DNA of 17,651 bases, taken from Caryophanales bacterium UBA6769 (GTDB lineage Bacteria > Bacillota > Bacilli > Bacillales > UBA6769). Below the pieces are notes generated by a model that saw only the letters and a program-made list of their open reading frames with translations, did no database searches and was not told the origin of the DNA. The translations under genes were made by a program, and so were the position numbers. Location: contig DKGN01000138.1 of NCBI GenBank assembly GCA_002453275.1, positions 1 to 17,651 on the forward strand, read 5' to 3'. Shown one piece after another: positions 7,764 through 15,250 of the stretch (the first letter of the stretch is position 1; each line of letters opens with the position of its first letter).

Positions 7764-8513
7764 ATGGAGAAAAAAGTAGCCTTAGTTACTGGTAGTAGTA
7801 GGGGAATTGGAAAAGTGATTGCGACACGCTTAGCGGCGCAAGGGTATGACATTGTCATCAACTATGCACGAAGCAAAACAGCAGCACTGGAAACAGCTAA
7901 ACAACTGGAAGGGCTTGGAAGTAATGTACTCGTTGTGAAAAGTAACGTCGGAAAAGTAGATAAAGTAAAAGAGATGTTCGAAAAAATTGATGAGCGCTTC
8001 GGTCGTCTTGATCTATTCGTCAATAATGCAGCGTCAGGTGTCCTTCGTCCGTTAATGGAGCTTGAAGAATCACACTGGAACTGGACACTTGATATTAATA
8101 GCAAGGCATTATTATTTTGCGCTCAAGAAGCGGCAAAATTAATGGAAAAAAATGATGGCGGAAAAATTGTCAGCATGAGTTCCATCGGTTCCATTCGCGT
8201 CCTTGAAAATTACACCGCTGTTGGAGTCTCAAAAGCAGCACTTGAAGCACTAACACGTTATTTAGCTGTTGAACTTGCCGGGAAAAATATTGTCGTGAAT
8301 GCAGTATCTGGTGGTGTCGTTGATACCGATGCGCTCACACACTTTCCAAATCGGGATGAATTGTTGCGGGATGCAGAGCAACGAACCCCAGCAGGGCGAA
8401 TGGTCGAAGCAGAAGATTTAGCAAATGCTGTCATGTTTCTATTATCCGATGAAGCGTCCATGATCCGTGGACAAACGATTATTGTTGACGGTGGAATCTC
8501 ACTTTTAACGTAA
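7764..8513 (+). CDS. fabL: Enoyl-[acyl-carrier-protein] reductase III FabL (NADPH)
   Basis: A 249-residue SDR protein catalysing the last reduction of each fatty-acid elongation cycle. It begins MEKKVALVTGSSRGIGKVIA, followed by NYARSKTAALETA and FVNNAASGVLRPLMELEESHW. The catalytic tyrosine is Y150 with K157 (ENYTAVGVSK). This Y-x6-K spacing is typical of enoyl-ACP reductases and separates FabL from ordinary Y-x3-K reductases such as the gene before it. It ends IRGQTIIVDGG. ATG 7764 is preferred over ATG 7761 because GAGGG at 7752-7756 lies 7 bases away. FabL is known in Bacillus as a triclosan-tolerant partner of FabI. Position next to mutY and sspE is conserved with B. subtilis. Confidence 0.94.
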   Translation: MEKKVALVTGSSRGIGKVIATRLAAQGYDIVINYARSKTAALETAKQLEGLGSNVLVVKSNVGKVDKVKEMFEKIDERFGRLDLFVNNAASGVLRPLMELEESHWNWTLDINSKALLFCAQEAAKLMEKNDGGKIVSMSSIGSIRVLENYTAVGVSKAALEALTRYLAVELAGKNIVVNAVSGGVVDTDALTHFPNRDELLRDAEQRTPAGRMVEAEDLANAVMFLLSDEASMIRGQTIIVDGGISLLT

Positions 8514-8535
8514 CGTGTTATTCGGATAAAATCTT

Positions 8536-8568
8536 TGGATAGTAAACCCACCTCTTGGTTACATTAAA
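8536..8568 (+). promoter_or_regulatory. Possible forespore (sigma-G-like) promoter of sspE
   Basis: TGGATA at 8536-8541 resembles the sigma-G -35 element. CATTAAA at 8562-8568 resembles the -10 (CATACTA), but the gap is 20 bases rather than 17-18; a shifted -10 at 8560-8566 gives 18 bases with fewer matches. The assignment rests mainly on the gene being a spore protein. Confidence 0.3.
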
Positions 8569-8580
8569 ACTGTGGAGGTG
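8549..8580 (+). promoter_or_regulatory. Hairpin that could mask the sspE ribosome-binding site
   Basis: CACCTC at 8549-8554 is the exact complement of GAGGTG at 8575-8580, the core of the sspE ribosome site; a U-G pair extends the stem to seven. The loop is 19 bases, or 18 with that pair. It would form only in transcripts starting upstream of 8549, such as read-through from fabL. Confidence 0.35.
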
Positions 8581-8586
8581 ATAAAC

Positions 8587-8778
8587 ATGGCAAACAAAAA
8601 ATCACAAGCTGGCACTAACGTAAATAAAGTACGTCAGCAAAACGCTCAATCTGCTAACCAGCAAGCTGGTCAACAGTTTGAAACTGAATTTGCAAGTGAA
8701 ACAGATGCACAATCTGTAAGACAAAAAAACCAAAAATCACAAGCTCGCAAGCAGCAATCCACTCAACAAAACCAGTAA
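8587..8778 (+). CDS. sspE: Gamma-type small acid-soluble spore protein
   Basis: A 63-residue protein made almost wholly of Gln, Asn, Ala, Ser, Lys and Thr, with no Cys or Trp. It starts MANKKSQAGTNVNKVRQQNA and contains FETEFASETDAQSVRQKNQ. E34-F-A-S-E38 is the site cut by the germination protease GPR in gamma-type proteins. These accumulate in the forespore core and are degraded at germination as an amino-acid store; unlike alpha/beta types they do not coat DNA. Only one GPR site is present, while B. subtilis SspE (84 residues as I recall) has two, so this is a short version. A perfect GGAGGTGAT lies upstream of the ATG, and a strong terminator follows 16 bases after the stop. Confidence 0.93.
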   Translation: MANKKSQAGTNVNKVRQQNAQSANQQAGQQFETEFASETDAQSVRQKNQKSQARKQQSTQQNQ

Positions 8779-8794
8779 TGAAAAGGCAGGTTGT

Positions 8795-8824
8795 CCCCTT
8801 ATCAATTGATAAGGGGCTTTTTTT
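8795..8824 (+). terminator. Rho-independent terminator after sspE
   Basis: A nine-base-pair perfect stem, CCCCTTATC (8795-8803) with GATAAGGGG (8808-8816), a four-base loop and seven T residues at 8818-8824. It ends the mutY-SDR-fabL-sspE block. Confidence 0.95.
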
Positions 8825-8831
8825 CGTTTTC

Positions 8832-8860
8832 TTTAATTTTAATTTCGTTAGCGTTATAAT
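8832..8860 (+). promoter_or_regulatory. Sigma-A promoter of ntdP
   Basis: TTTAAT at 8832-8837 and a perfect TATAAT at 8855-8860 are 17 bases apart. A second, closer candidate is TTGAAC (8912-8917) with TAAAAT (8934-8939), 16 bases apart, but it would leave only a 13-base leader. Confidence 0.5.
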
Positions 8861-8958
8861 AGAAAGGATATCAGTGGCGGTTAGCAAAATACCGACTATA
8901 GAACAGAAATGTTGAACGCTATTCACTTATAAGTAAAATCTGTAGAAAGGAGTCCATG

Positions 8959-9486
8959 ATGGATTTTCCCAATATTGGGGCCAAAATTGAAATACAAAGT
9001 TATAAACATAACGGTACACTTCATCGCGTTTGGGAAGAGTCTACGGTTTTATCAGCCAATTCAAGAGAAGTCGTTTGTGGGAATGATCGGATTTTTGTCA
9101 CCGAATCAGACGGAAGACAATGGCGAACGCGTGAACCAGCGATTTGTTACTTTAGTGCAAAGCATTGGTTTAACGTCATTGGCATGATCCGAGATGACGG
9201 TATTTACTACTACTGTAATATGGGAACACCCTTTACGTGGGATCGGGAAGCATTGAAATATATTGATTACGATTTGGATGTCAAAGTATTCCCAGATATG
9301 ACGTATGAAGTCCTTGACGAAGATGAATATGAAGAACATGCAAAGTTGATGAAGTATCCGCAAGTACTTGATACGATTTTACAAAACAATTTGAGTGAAA
9401 TTAAAAGCTGGATAAACCAACGGAAAGGACCATTTTCACCAGAATTTATAGATGGATGGTATGATCAATATTTGTTGTATCGGTAA
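8959..9486 (+). CDS. ntdP: Nucleoside tri-/diphosphate phosphatase NtdP (YgaC, DUF402)
   Basis: A 175-residue soluble protein. Conserved DUF402 features are visible in order: IQSYKHNGTLHRVWEE, TESDGRQWRTREPAICYF, HWFNVIGMIRDDGIYYYCN, KYIDYDLDVKVFPD, LDEDEYEEH and a C-terminal NQRKGPFSPEFIDGWY. The cluster of acidic residues in YIDYDLD and DEDEYE is the likely metal and phosphate site. Characterised homologues hydrolyse nucleoside tri- and diphosphates. ATG 8959 is preferred over the adjacent ATG 8956 because AAAGGAG (8946-8952) is six bases away. The gene stands alone, with its own promoter and terminator. In B. subtilis ygaB precedes it as I recall; that gene is not present here. Confidence 0.9.
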   Translation: MDFPNIGAKIEIQSYKHNGTLHRVWEESTVLSANSREVVCGNDRIFVTESDGRQWRTREPAICYFSAKHWFNVIGMIRDDGIYYYCNMGTPFTWDREALKYIDYDLDVKVFPDMTYEVLDEDEYEEHAKLMKYPQVLDTILQNNLSEIKSWINQRKGPFSPEFIDGWYDQYLLYR

Positions 9487-9513
9487 AACCTGTTGGCATT
9501 CAGCAGGTTTTTA
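9486..9513 (+). terminator. Rho-independent terminator after ntdP
   Basis: AAACCTG (9486-9492) pairs with CAGGTTT (9504-9510), extended inward by TTG/CAG, leaving a five-base loop. The 3' T-run is short (five T, 9508-9512), so it may be leaky. It begins on the last base of the ntdP stop codon. Confidence 0.75.
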
Positions 9514-9587
9514 CATGATTGGATGTCAAGTAAGACTAACGTTCAGTTTAAAGCTCTCTCCTTGTATAGAAAGTTAGGTGATGATTT

Positions 9588-11333
9588 CTGGGAAGTATTC
9601 GCCGTTATATAACGTTTGTTAAACCTTATAAAAAAGAAATTGCCATTACGATTATAATCGGAATTTTAAAGTTTGGAATCCCGCTATTAATACCACTCCT
9701 GTTAAAATATGTTGTTGATGACATCATTGGTGCAAATTTATCGAACGCAGCTAAAATTGAACAATTGTTATGGCTTATGGGAATTACGTTTTTTGTATTT
9801 GTCATCTTACGTCCACCGATTGAGTATTATCGTCAATATTTTGCACAGTGGACTGGAAGTAAAATTTTATATGACATCCGTAAGCAACTCTTTGCCCATA
9901 TACAGAAATTAAGCTTGCGGTTTTATTCTAATAATAAAGCCGGTGAAGTTATTTCACGAGTCATTCATGACGTTGAACAGACGAAAGCTTTTGTGATTAC
10001 AGGTATGATGAATCTTTGGCTTGATCTTATTACGATTGGCATCGTAATCGTCATTATGTTGACGATGAACGTCTGGTTAACGGTTGTTGCCATTTGTTTG
10101 TTACCATTTTACGGATTTTCAGTAAAGTATTTTTACCAGCGCTTGCGTATGTTAACGAGGGAACGCTCTCAGGCATTAGCTGAGGTTCAAGGTCACTTGC
10201 ATGAGCGTGTACAAGGCATGCCGGTTATTCGCAGTTTTGCTCTTGAGGATTATGAAGAGGAACGCTTCGATGAACGGAATAAAAAATTTCTGAACAAAGC
10301 GATCGATCATACTGTTTGGAACGCGAAAACCTTTGCTGTTGTGAATACAATCACGGACATTGCTCCACTTCTCGTCATTGCGGTGGCGGCTTATTTCGTT
10401 ATCAATGGTCAATTAACGATTGGAGCGATGATTGCATTTGTCACTTATATGGACCGGTTGTATAACCCATTACGCCGATTAGTAAACTCATCAACAACGC
10501 TCACCCAGTCGATTGCTTCGATGGATCGCGTGTTTGAATTTGTAGATGAAAAGTATGACATTGAAGATACGGATGACGCTGTGGAACTGCATAATGTTCA
10601 TGGACGGATAACGTTTGAGCACGTTTCATTTGCATATGAAGAAGAGCAGATGAATGTGTTACGCAATGTTTCGCTCGATGTTAAAGCAGGTGAGACAATT
10701 GCTATTGTAGGGATGAGTGGGGGTGGAAAATCATCGCTCATTAGCTTAATTCCCCGTTTTTACGATGTAACCGATGGCCGAATTTTGCTTGATGGAACTG
10801 ATATTCGTACGTATCAAGTGCGAAGCTTGCGTGATAAAATCGGAATGGTTTTACAAGATAATATTTTATTTAGCGAATCGGTTAAATTTAATATTAAAAT
10901 GGGGAATCCTGAAGCAACAGATGAAGAAGTGATCGAAGCAGCAAAAGCAGCGAATGCCCATGAGTTTATTCAAGAGTTAGCAGAAGGCTACGATACTCCT
11001 GTCGGCGAACGCGGTGTGAAGCTTTCTGGAGGACAAAAGCAACGAATTGCGATTGCAAGAGTATTTCTTAAAAATCCGCCGATTTTAATTTTTGATGAAG
11101 CGACATCTTCTCTTGATTTAGAAAGTGAAGCACTCATTCAAGATGCGTTAGAGAACCTCGCAAGAACTCGGACAACGTTCATCGTTGCCCATCGTCTTTC
11201 AACGATTACACATGCCGACCGCATTGTCCTTATTGAACACGGCGAAATAAAAGAAATTGGCACTCATGGAGATCTAATGGGACGACGTGGCCATTATTAT
11301 GATCTATTTCAAGTCCAGCAGCTTGAAGTATAA
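9588..11333 (+). CDS. ygaD: ABC transporter, fused permease and ATP-binding exporter (YgaD)
   Basis: A 581-residue ABC exporter half, expected to work as a homodimer in the cytoplasmic membrane. About six membrane spans fill residues 15-315. The nucleotide-binding domain has Walker A G375-M-S-G-G-G-K-S382, a Q-loop (VLQDN), the signature LSGGQ at 479-483, Walker B ILIFDEA with D503-E504, the D-loop SSLD and the switch histidine H535 (VAHRLST). The substrate is unknown; lipid or drug export is usual for this group. The start is unusual. After tandem TGA stops at 9579 and 9582 no ATG, GTG or TTG is in frame until 9765, which would remove the first membrane span. CTG 9588 lies nine bases after AGG in a good ribosome site (GGTGAT, 9577-9582) and gives an N-terminus GSIRRYITFVKPY like that of homologues. 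Confidence 0.9.
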   Translation: MGSIRRYITFVKPYKKEIAITIIIGILKFGIPLLIPLLLKYVVDDIIGANLSNAAKIEQLLWLMGITFFVFVILRPPIEYYRQYFAQWTGSKILYDIRKQLFAHIQKLSLRFYSNNKAGEVISRVIHDVEQTKAFVITGMMNLWLDLITIGIVIVIMLTMNVWLTVVAICLLPFYGFSVKYFYQRLRMLTRERSQALAEVQGHLHERVQGMPVIRSFALEDYEEERFDERNKKFLNKAIDHTVWNAKTFAVVNTITDIAPLLVIAVAAYFVINGQLTIGAMIAFVTYMDRLYNPLRRLVNSSTTLTQSIASMDRVFEFVDEKYDIEDTDDAVELHNVHGRITFEHVSFAYEEEQMNVLRNVSLDVKAGETIAIVGMSGGGKSSLISLIPRFYDVTDGRILLDGTDIRTYQVRSLRDKIGMVLQDNILFSESVKFNIKMGNPEATDEEVIEAAKAANAHEFIQELAEGYDTPVGERGVKLSGGQKQRIAIARVFLKNPPILIFDEATSSLDLESEALIQDALENLARTRTTFIVAHRLSTITHADRIVLIEHGEIKEIGTHGDLMGRRGHYYDLFQVQQLEV

Positions 11334-11369
11334 GTTCAGAAACGTGTGCTCGTGACACCTTCCGTATTT

Positions 11370-11395
11370 GGGACCTCCTCAGGTCCCTTTTTTTT
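11370..11395 (+). terminator. Rho-independent terminator after ygaD
   Basis: GGGACCT (11370-11376), loop CCTC, AGGTCCC (11381-11387), then eight T residues. A compact, strong terminator 36 bases after the ygaD stop. Confidence 0.95.
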
Positions 11396-11519
11396 GATTT
11401 AATAACGTGCAAAATTCGGACAGTTCAGTAGAGGAATTTTCATCGCATAATTAATACATATGTAGTAGGATCATTTAGATTAAGTTGCCTGATTAAAAAC
11501 ATGGAAAAAGGTGGCGTCT

Positions 11520-11921
11520 ATGACTGATGAGCAGGATGTTCAGTTAGAAATTGAAAAAACAAAATCCTCAACAGCTCGAGGCTGTCTTTTTTGGATAGGA
11601 ATTCTCCTCGGTATCCCATTGTTTCTCGTAGCTGCATTTGTTTATAGCGTTGCTTATAAAGAAACCGAAATTGAAAAAGGCTTTTCACCGGACGGGAAAA
11701 ATATGGTGAAGGTCGTTCAGAAAGGCGAAGGGCTCTTGCATTCTCCAATTCGGGTTTATTACGGTCCACATTACAAGCTAAGAAAAAATTATGAGACAGC
11801 AATCGTAAAGGGATCCGCCAAACAAGCAAACGTTTCAATTGAATGGAATGGTAATGATACGGCAACTGTGACGATTTACGGGGCTAGTCCAGAAACATTA
11901 ACTGTCAGTATTTTGGAATAA
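11520..11921 (+). CDS. Small single-pass membrane protein of unknown function (DUF5412-like)
   Basis: A 133-residue protein. Residues 1-19 are charged and probably cytoplasmic, residues 21-45 form one membrane span (CLFWIGILLGIPLFLVAAFV), and residues 46-133 are a soluble, probably extracytoplasmic beta-rich domain. That domain begins KGFSPDGKNMVKVV and ends TATVTIYGASPETLTVSI. The S-P-D-G-K opening followed by alternating strands resembles DUF5412-type domains of Bacillus proteins; I hold this lightly. ATG 11520 is chosen over GTG 11511 because AAAGG at 11507-11511 is eight bases before the ATG. A possible promoter (TTCAGT 11424, CATAAT 11446) is weak. The next gene follows after 13 bases, so the two probably act together. 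Confidence 0.75.
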   Translation: MTDEQDVQLEIEKTKSSTARGCLFWIGILLGIPLFLVAAFVYSVAYKETEIEKGFSPDGKNMVKVVQKGEGLLHSPIRVYYGPHYKLRKNYETAIVKGSAKQANVSIEWNGNDTATVTIYGASPETLTVSILE

Positions 11922-11934
11922 AGGAGGGGGCATA

Positions 11935-12510
11935 TTGAATGTACAAAATGTCAAACGAATAAGAAGAAAACAAATCATAATCATAAATGGGTTTATTGTT
12001 GCAGCCATCATGCTAACTTTGAGCATCATTCGTCTTTATCCTGTTACGGTTACACAAGTATACTTAGGGAGTGGGATTGTCTTTTTGCTCCAAGCTACCA
12101 CTTCGATAATAAAAATCAATTCAACGAAATCGTTCATCCCTGTTTTTCAAGAAGTGGCCATTTATGAAAAGGAAAAAATGGGTAACGAATGGAAAAAACA
12201 GCGGAAAATAAATAACATTTGGAGAATTGTAGCAAGCGGGTTGTTGTTTTTATACGCTTATTTAAGTCGTGAGTCTCTTGAGATTTTGTATGAGCCAGCT
12301 TTATTTCCTGTTTACGTCGTGATCGCAATAATCGCTACAGCATTAGTTAATGTCACCTTCTTTCTCCATGTTAGAAAGGTGGACGATGCAAATTCTTCTG
12401 CTGATTTAGAGGGCTACACGAAGGAGTCTAATATAACAAGTATCGGTCTTGGGTTCGGTTATGTTTTTATTGTGTTTATTATTATGCTTTATGTTATTTT
12501 CACAAATTAA
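11935..12510 (+). CDS. Hypothetical membrane protein
   Basis: A 191-residue protein that I do not recognise. A basic N-terminus (VKRIRRKQ) precedes hydrophobic segments at about residues 14-34, 40-60, 94-112, 120-146 and 168-190. A charged loop at about 75-93 (EVAIYEKEKMGNEWKKQRK) lies between the second and third. The start is TTG: GGAGG at 11923-11927 is seven bases upstream and the nearby ATG triplets (11939, 11948) are out of frame with very short reading frames. It sits 13 bases after the single-pass protein gene, so the pair likely forms one operon, ending at a bidirectional terminator. The topology suggests a membrane component with no obvious catalytic residues; a partner or sensor role would be a guess. 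Confidence 0.75.
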   Translation: MNVQNVKRIRRKQIIIINGFIVAAIMLTLSIIRLYPVTVTQVYLGSGIVFLLQATTSIIKINSTKSFIPVFQEVAIYEKEKMGNEWKKQRKINNIWRIVASGLLFLYAYLSRESLEILYEPALFPVYVVIAIIATALVNVTFFLHVRKVDDANSSADLEGYTKESNITSIGLGFGYVFIVFIIMLYVIFTN

Positions 12511-12550
12511 AGAAATCTTCTAACCCAATAATGGGCTAGAAGATTTTATT
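12511..12550. terminator. Bidirectional terminator between the membrane-protein operon and ygaE
   Basis: AAATCTTCTA (12513-12522) pairs with TAGAAGATTT (12537-12546), extended inward by CCC/GGG past one A-C mismatch, with a six-base loop. A-rich and T-rich flanks allow it to serve both convergent genes. The ygaE stop codon starts inside its right arm. Confidence 0.85.
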
Positions 12551-13613
12551 CTTCGTTGAGTACCGTTTCTTCTGGGTGGTACGTATATACACTATCAATT
12601 AACAGATCAAGGTGTTTTAGCTGATCCTTGTACCCAATAATTAAGCCAACTGTTTGGAATAGCTCCGTCCAATCCTCTTGATTGAGTCGCTTTTTTTCAC
12701 TATAGATGATCAGTTGTTCTGTTAATGATTTCTCGCTTCTATCAATTTCAGAAAGGAAATCTTCAGAAGATTCATGGCGAGCTTTCCCACTGTATTTAAA
12801 CAGTGTACGCTCATGAAACTGAATTAAATAATCAATTTGTGTTTGGAGTAGCTCTCGCATTTCCTCAGGTAAATCCAAAATACTTTGCTCGTGAAAATGA
12901 AGATTTTTTAATACGGCAGTTGCCTTTTCTGTCGTCGTAATCATTTGGCGAAACAAGACAAGCTTTCTACCTTTCGGATATTCAGTTTTCTTCAAATAAT
13001 CTCTTTCTTCTTTATACAATAAATAAAAATTATTAATTTCAATCATTTCATTGCGTAGTTTTTGTAGGTCTTCTTTCAGGGCCATATGATCAGCATCATT
13101 CCGGATCATTAATCTGAGCCATTGGGTAACATTTTCTGTATTTGTCGTTATTTTTTGAAATAGTTTTGTTTCATGCTTCGGTGGTAAAAAAAACAAGTTT
13201 ACAACGAAGGAGCATAAGACACCAATCATAATGACGCTAAATCGTGAAAGCGCAAATAAATAAAAGTTCCCACTTGTCGTTTCCATAATTAGAATAAGAG
13301 TAACAACGGCAAGCGATATTGTTTTTTCTATTTTTAACTTCAGACAAATAGCTATAATCAAAATAGCTCCGATACCTATGACGAACGGTTCGTTTCCGAA
13401 CGCTAACGTAAAAACGACAGCAACGATTGCACCAATAACATTTGCTTGAAATTGTTCGAGGATTGTACGATACGAACGATAGACAGAAGGCTGGACAGCG
13501 AAAACAGCTGCAACTGCTGCGAATGTGGCGGGTTCTATGTTTAGGAGCATTGTAATGTAGAGAGCAAGTGTAACCGCAACACCAGTTTTTAAAATTCGGG
13601 CTCCAAATTTCAT
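12546..13613 (-). CDS. ygaE: Aromatic acid exporter family protein (YgaE, DUF939/FUSC-like)
   Basis: A 355-residue protein. The first 145 residues hold about six membrane spans, including LEPATFAAVAAVFAVQPSV-type sequence and the Q-P-S-x-Y-R-S turn, followed by EQFQANVIGAIVAVVFTLAFG; these match the N-terminal membrane domain of the ArAE_1/FUSC family. Residues 150-355 are highly charged and helical (for example MRELLQTQIDYLIQFHERTL), forming the cytoplasmic domain seen in DUF939-type proteins. Such proteins are presumed exporters of aromatic or other organic acids, but the substrate is not established for this branch. ATG 13613 follows an in-frame TAA directly. The ribosome site is poor (AAAGGAA about 15 bases away), which suggests low expression. 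It lies downstream of gsaB but is separated from it by a terminator. Confidence 0.85.
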   Translation of the reverse strand: MKFGARILKTGVAVTLALYITMLLNIEPATFAAVAAVFAVQPSVYRSYRTILEQFQANVIGAIVAVVFTLAFGNEPFVIGIGAILIIAICLKLKIEKTISLAVVTLILIMETTSGNFYLFALSRFSVIMIGVLCSFVVNLFFLPPKHETKLFQKITTNTENVTQWLRLMIRNDADHMALKEDLQKLRNEMIEINNFYLLYKEERDYLKKTEYPKGRKLVLFRQMITTTEKATAVLKNLHFHEQSILDLPEEMRELLQTQIDYLIQFHERTLFKYSGKARHESSEDFLSEIDRSEKSLTEQLIIYSEKKRLNQEDWTELFQTVGLIIGYKDQLKHLDLLIDSVYTYHPEETVLNEE

Positions 13614-13663
13614 TTATTTTTACAAAGATTCCTTTCTTTAATTTACTTATTGTTTACTAGCGT

Positions 13664-13689
13664 AAGAATAAAGGGCTTTTACAAGCCCT
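13664..13689 (-). terminator. Rho-independent terminator after gsaB
   Basis: On the minus strand AGGGCTT (from 13689 to 13683) pairs with AAGCCCT (13678 to 13672) across a four-base loop, followed by TTATTCTT. It separates gsaB from ygaE. Confidence 0.85.
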
Positions 13690-13751
13690 CTTTGTTCCTT
13701 TGTTCGATAGTACTATACTTTGATTTGTCACAATTGGCAAGAAAAAAACAA

Positions 13752-15035
13752 TTATAAGGATTGAAATGCATAATCAGCGGCTTCAAGAGTTTTTTCAATT
13801 TCCTTATCTGTATGTTCCGTCGTTAAAAACCATGCCTCATATTTCGAAGGTGCGAGATTAATCCCTTTGCTTAGCATAAGTTTGAAAAAACGTGCAAATT
13901 GCTCACTATCACTTTTTTCAGCTTCTTCGTAATTTGTTACTTCACTGTCCGTAAAAAAGACTGCGAGTGCACCTTTTAAACGATTGATTGTAATCGGTAC
14001 GTCGTGCTTTGCGGCACGTGAGAGAAGACCTTCTTCAAGCTTTTTTCCAAGAGAATCCATGTGCTCATAATGAGATTCATCTCGTAAAATATTTAAGCAA
14101 GCAAGTCCAGCAGCCATTGAAAGTGGATTGCCTGCCATCGTTCCTGCTTGGTAGGCAGGTCCGAGCGGCGCGACCTTTTCCATAATGTCTTTTTTACCGC
14201 CGTAAGCCCCAATCGGTAATCCACCCCCAATAATTTTGCCGAGTGCGGTTATATCAGGTTCAATTCCGAGTAATTGCTGGGCGCTACCATATGTAAATCG
14301 AAACGCGGTAATGATTTCATCATAAATGACGAGTGCTCCGTGTGCATGTGTAAGTTCATTGACGCCTTCAAGAAAACCCTCTTTTGGTAACACAACGCCA
14401 AAGTTTCCAACGATTGGTTCGACGAGAACGGCTGCAATTTCATCGCCCCATTGCTCCATTGTTGTTTTAAATGTATCCAGATCGTTAAAAGGAACAGTAA
14501 TCACATCTTCGGCAATGGCTTGGGGGACTCCAGCGGAGTCAGGTGTGCCAAGCGTGGCCGGACCAGAACCAGCTGCAACGAGAACGAGGTCTGAATGACC
14601 GTGATAACATCCAGCAAATTTGATAATTTTATTTCGATTTGTGTATGCTCTGGCAACTCGAATCGTTGTCATGACAGCTTCGGTACCAGAATTAGTAAAA
14701 CGAACTTTATCCATTGAAGGAATGGCATTTTTTAATGTGGATGCAAATTCGTTTTCTAGTTTTGTCGGTGTGCCGTACAAAACGCCATTTTCAGCAGTGC
14801 GTTGGATCGCTTCTGTAATCTGGGGGTGAGCGTGTCCAGTAATGATTGGTCCATAGGCGGCCAGGTAATCAATATATTCATTACCATCAACGTCCCAAAA
14901 GTAGGCTCCTTTTGCGCGCTCCATATACGTCGGTGATTCACCACCGACCGCCTTGTAAGAACGAGATGGACTGTTCACACCTCCAACGATATGTTTCAAT
15001 GCTTCTTCATGTAATTTTTCAGATTGCTGACGCAT
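13752..15035 (-). CDS. gsaB: Glutamate-1-semialdehyde 2,1-aminomutase (GsaB type)
   Basis: A 427-residue class-III PLP aminotransferase that converts glutamate-1-semialdehyde to 5-aminolevulinate, the C5-pathway precursor of haem. Seen: HIVGGVNSPSRSYKAVGG near residue 15, SGTEAVMTTIRVARAYT, FAGCYHGHSD, EPIVGNFG, the D-E-I-I-T-A-F-R cofactor aspartate region, and ALGKIIGGGLPIG with the PLP-binding lysine K267. It ends in a helical tail (KEIEKTLEAADYAF). Full length for the family. The ATG has GGAGG ten bases upstream. B. subtilis has two such enzymes, HemL in the hem operon and GsaB next to perR; the context here, close to ygaE and perR, matches GsaB. HemL itself would be expected elsewhere in this genome. 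Confidence 0.93.
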   Translation of the reverse strand: MRQQSEKLHEEALKHIVGGVNSPSRSYKAVGGESPTYMERAKGAYFWDVDGNEYIDYLAAYGPIITGHAHPQITEAIQRTAENGVLYGTPTKLENEFASTLKNAIPSMDKVRFTNSGTEAVMTTIRVARAYTNRNKIIKFAGCYHGHSDLVLVAAGSGPATLGTPDSAGVPQAIAEDVITVPFNDLDTFKTTMEQWGDEIAAVLVEPIVGNFGVVLPKEGFLEGVNELTHAHGALVIYDEIITAFRFTYGSAQQLLGIEPDITALGKIIGGGLPIGAYGGKKDIMEKVAPLGPAYQAGTMAGNPLSMAAGLACLNILRDESHYEHMDSLGKKLEEGLLSRAAKHDVPITINRLKGALAVFFTDSEVTNYEEAEKSDSEQFARFFKLMLSKGINLAPSKYEAWFLTTEHTDKEIEKTLEAADYAFQSL

Positions 15036-15250
15036 GAAGTTAGTGCCTCCTCATGATAATCTATAATTGAAGTCTATCTTATCATGTCTTCTAATATTTT
15101 TAAAAATTATGAGTGATAAAGGAAATAATGAACTTATTACCGAATAAGGTATATTACCAAGACTTAATTTGTTGACTAAGGCTACCGTCTATACGTTATT
15201 AAAATGCCAACATACGATAAGGTAAAGATTATACCTCAAACGGTCCCTTA

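Noticed and set aside
8925..8934. ACTTATAAGT palindrome in the ntdP leader as an operator
   Set aside because: A ten-base AT-rich palindrome is likely by chance and has no second copy or positional support.
15054..15068. TGATAATCTATAATT near the gsaB start as a Fur/Per box
   Set aside because: The left half is close, but the right half matches only two of seven bases, so there is no palindrome.
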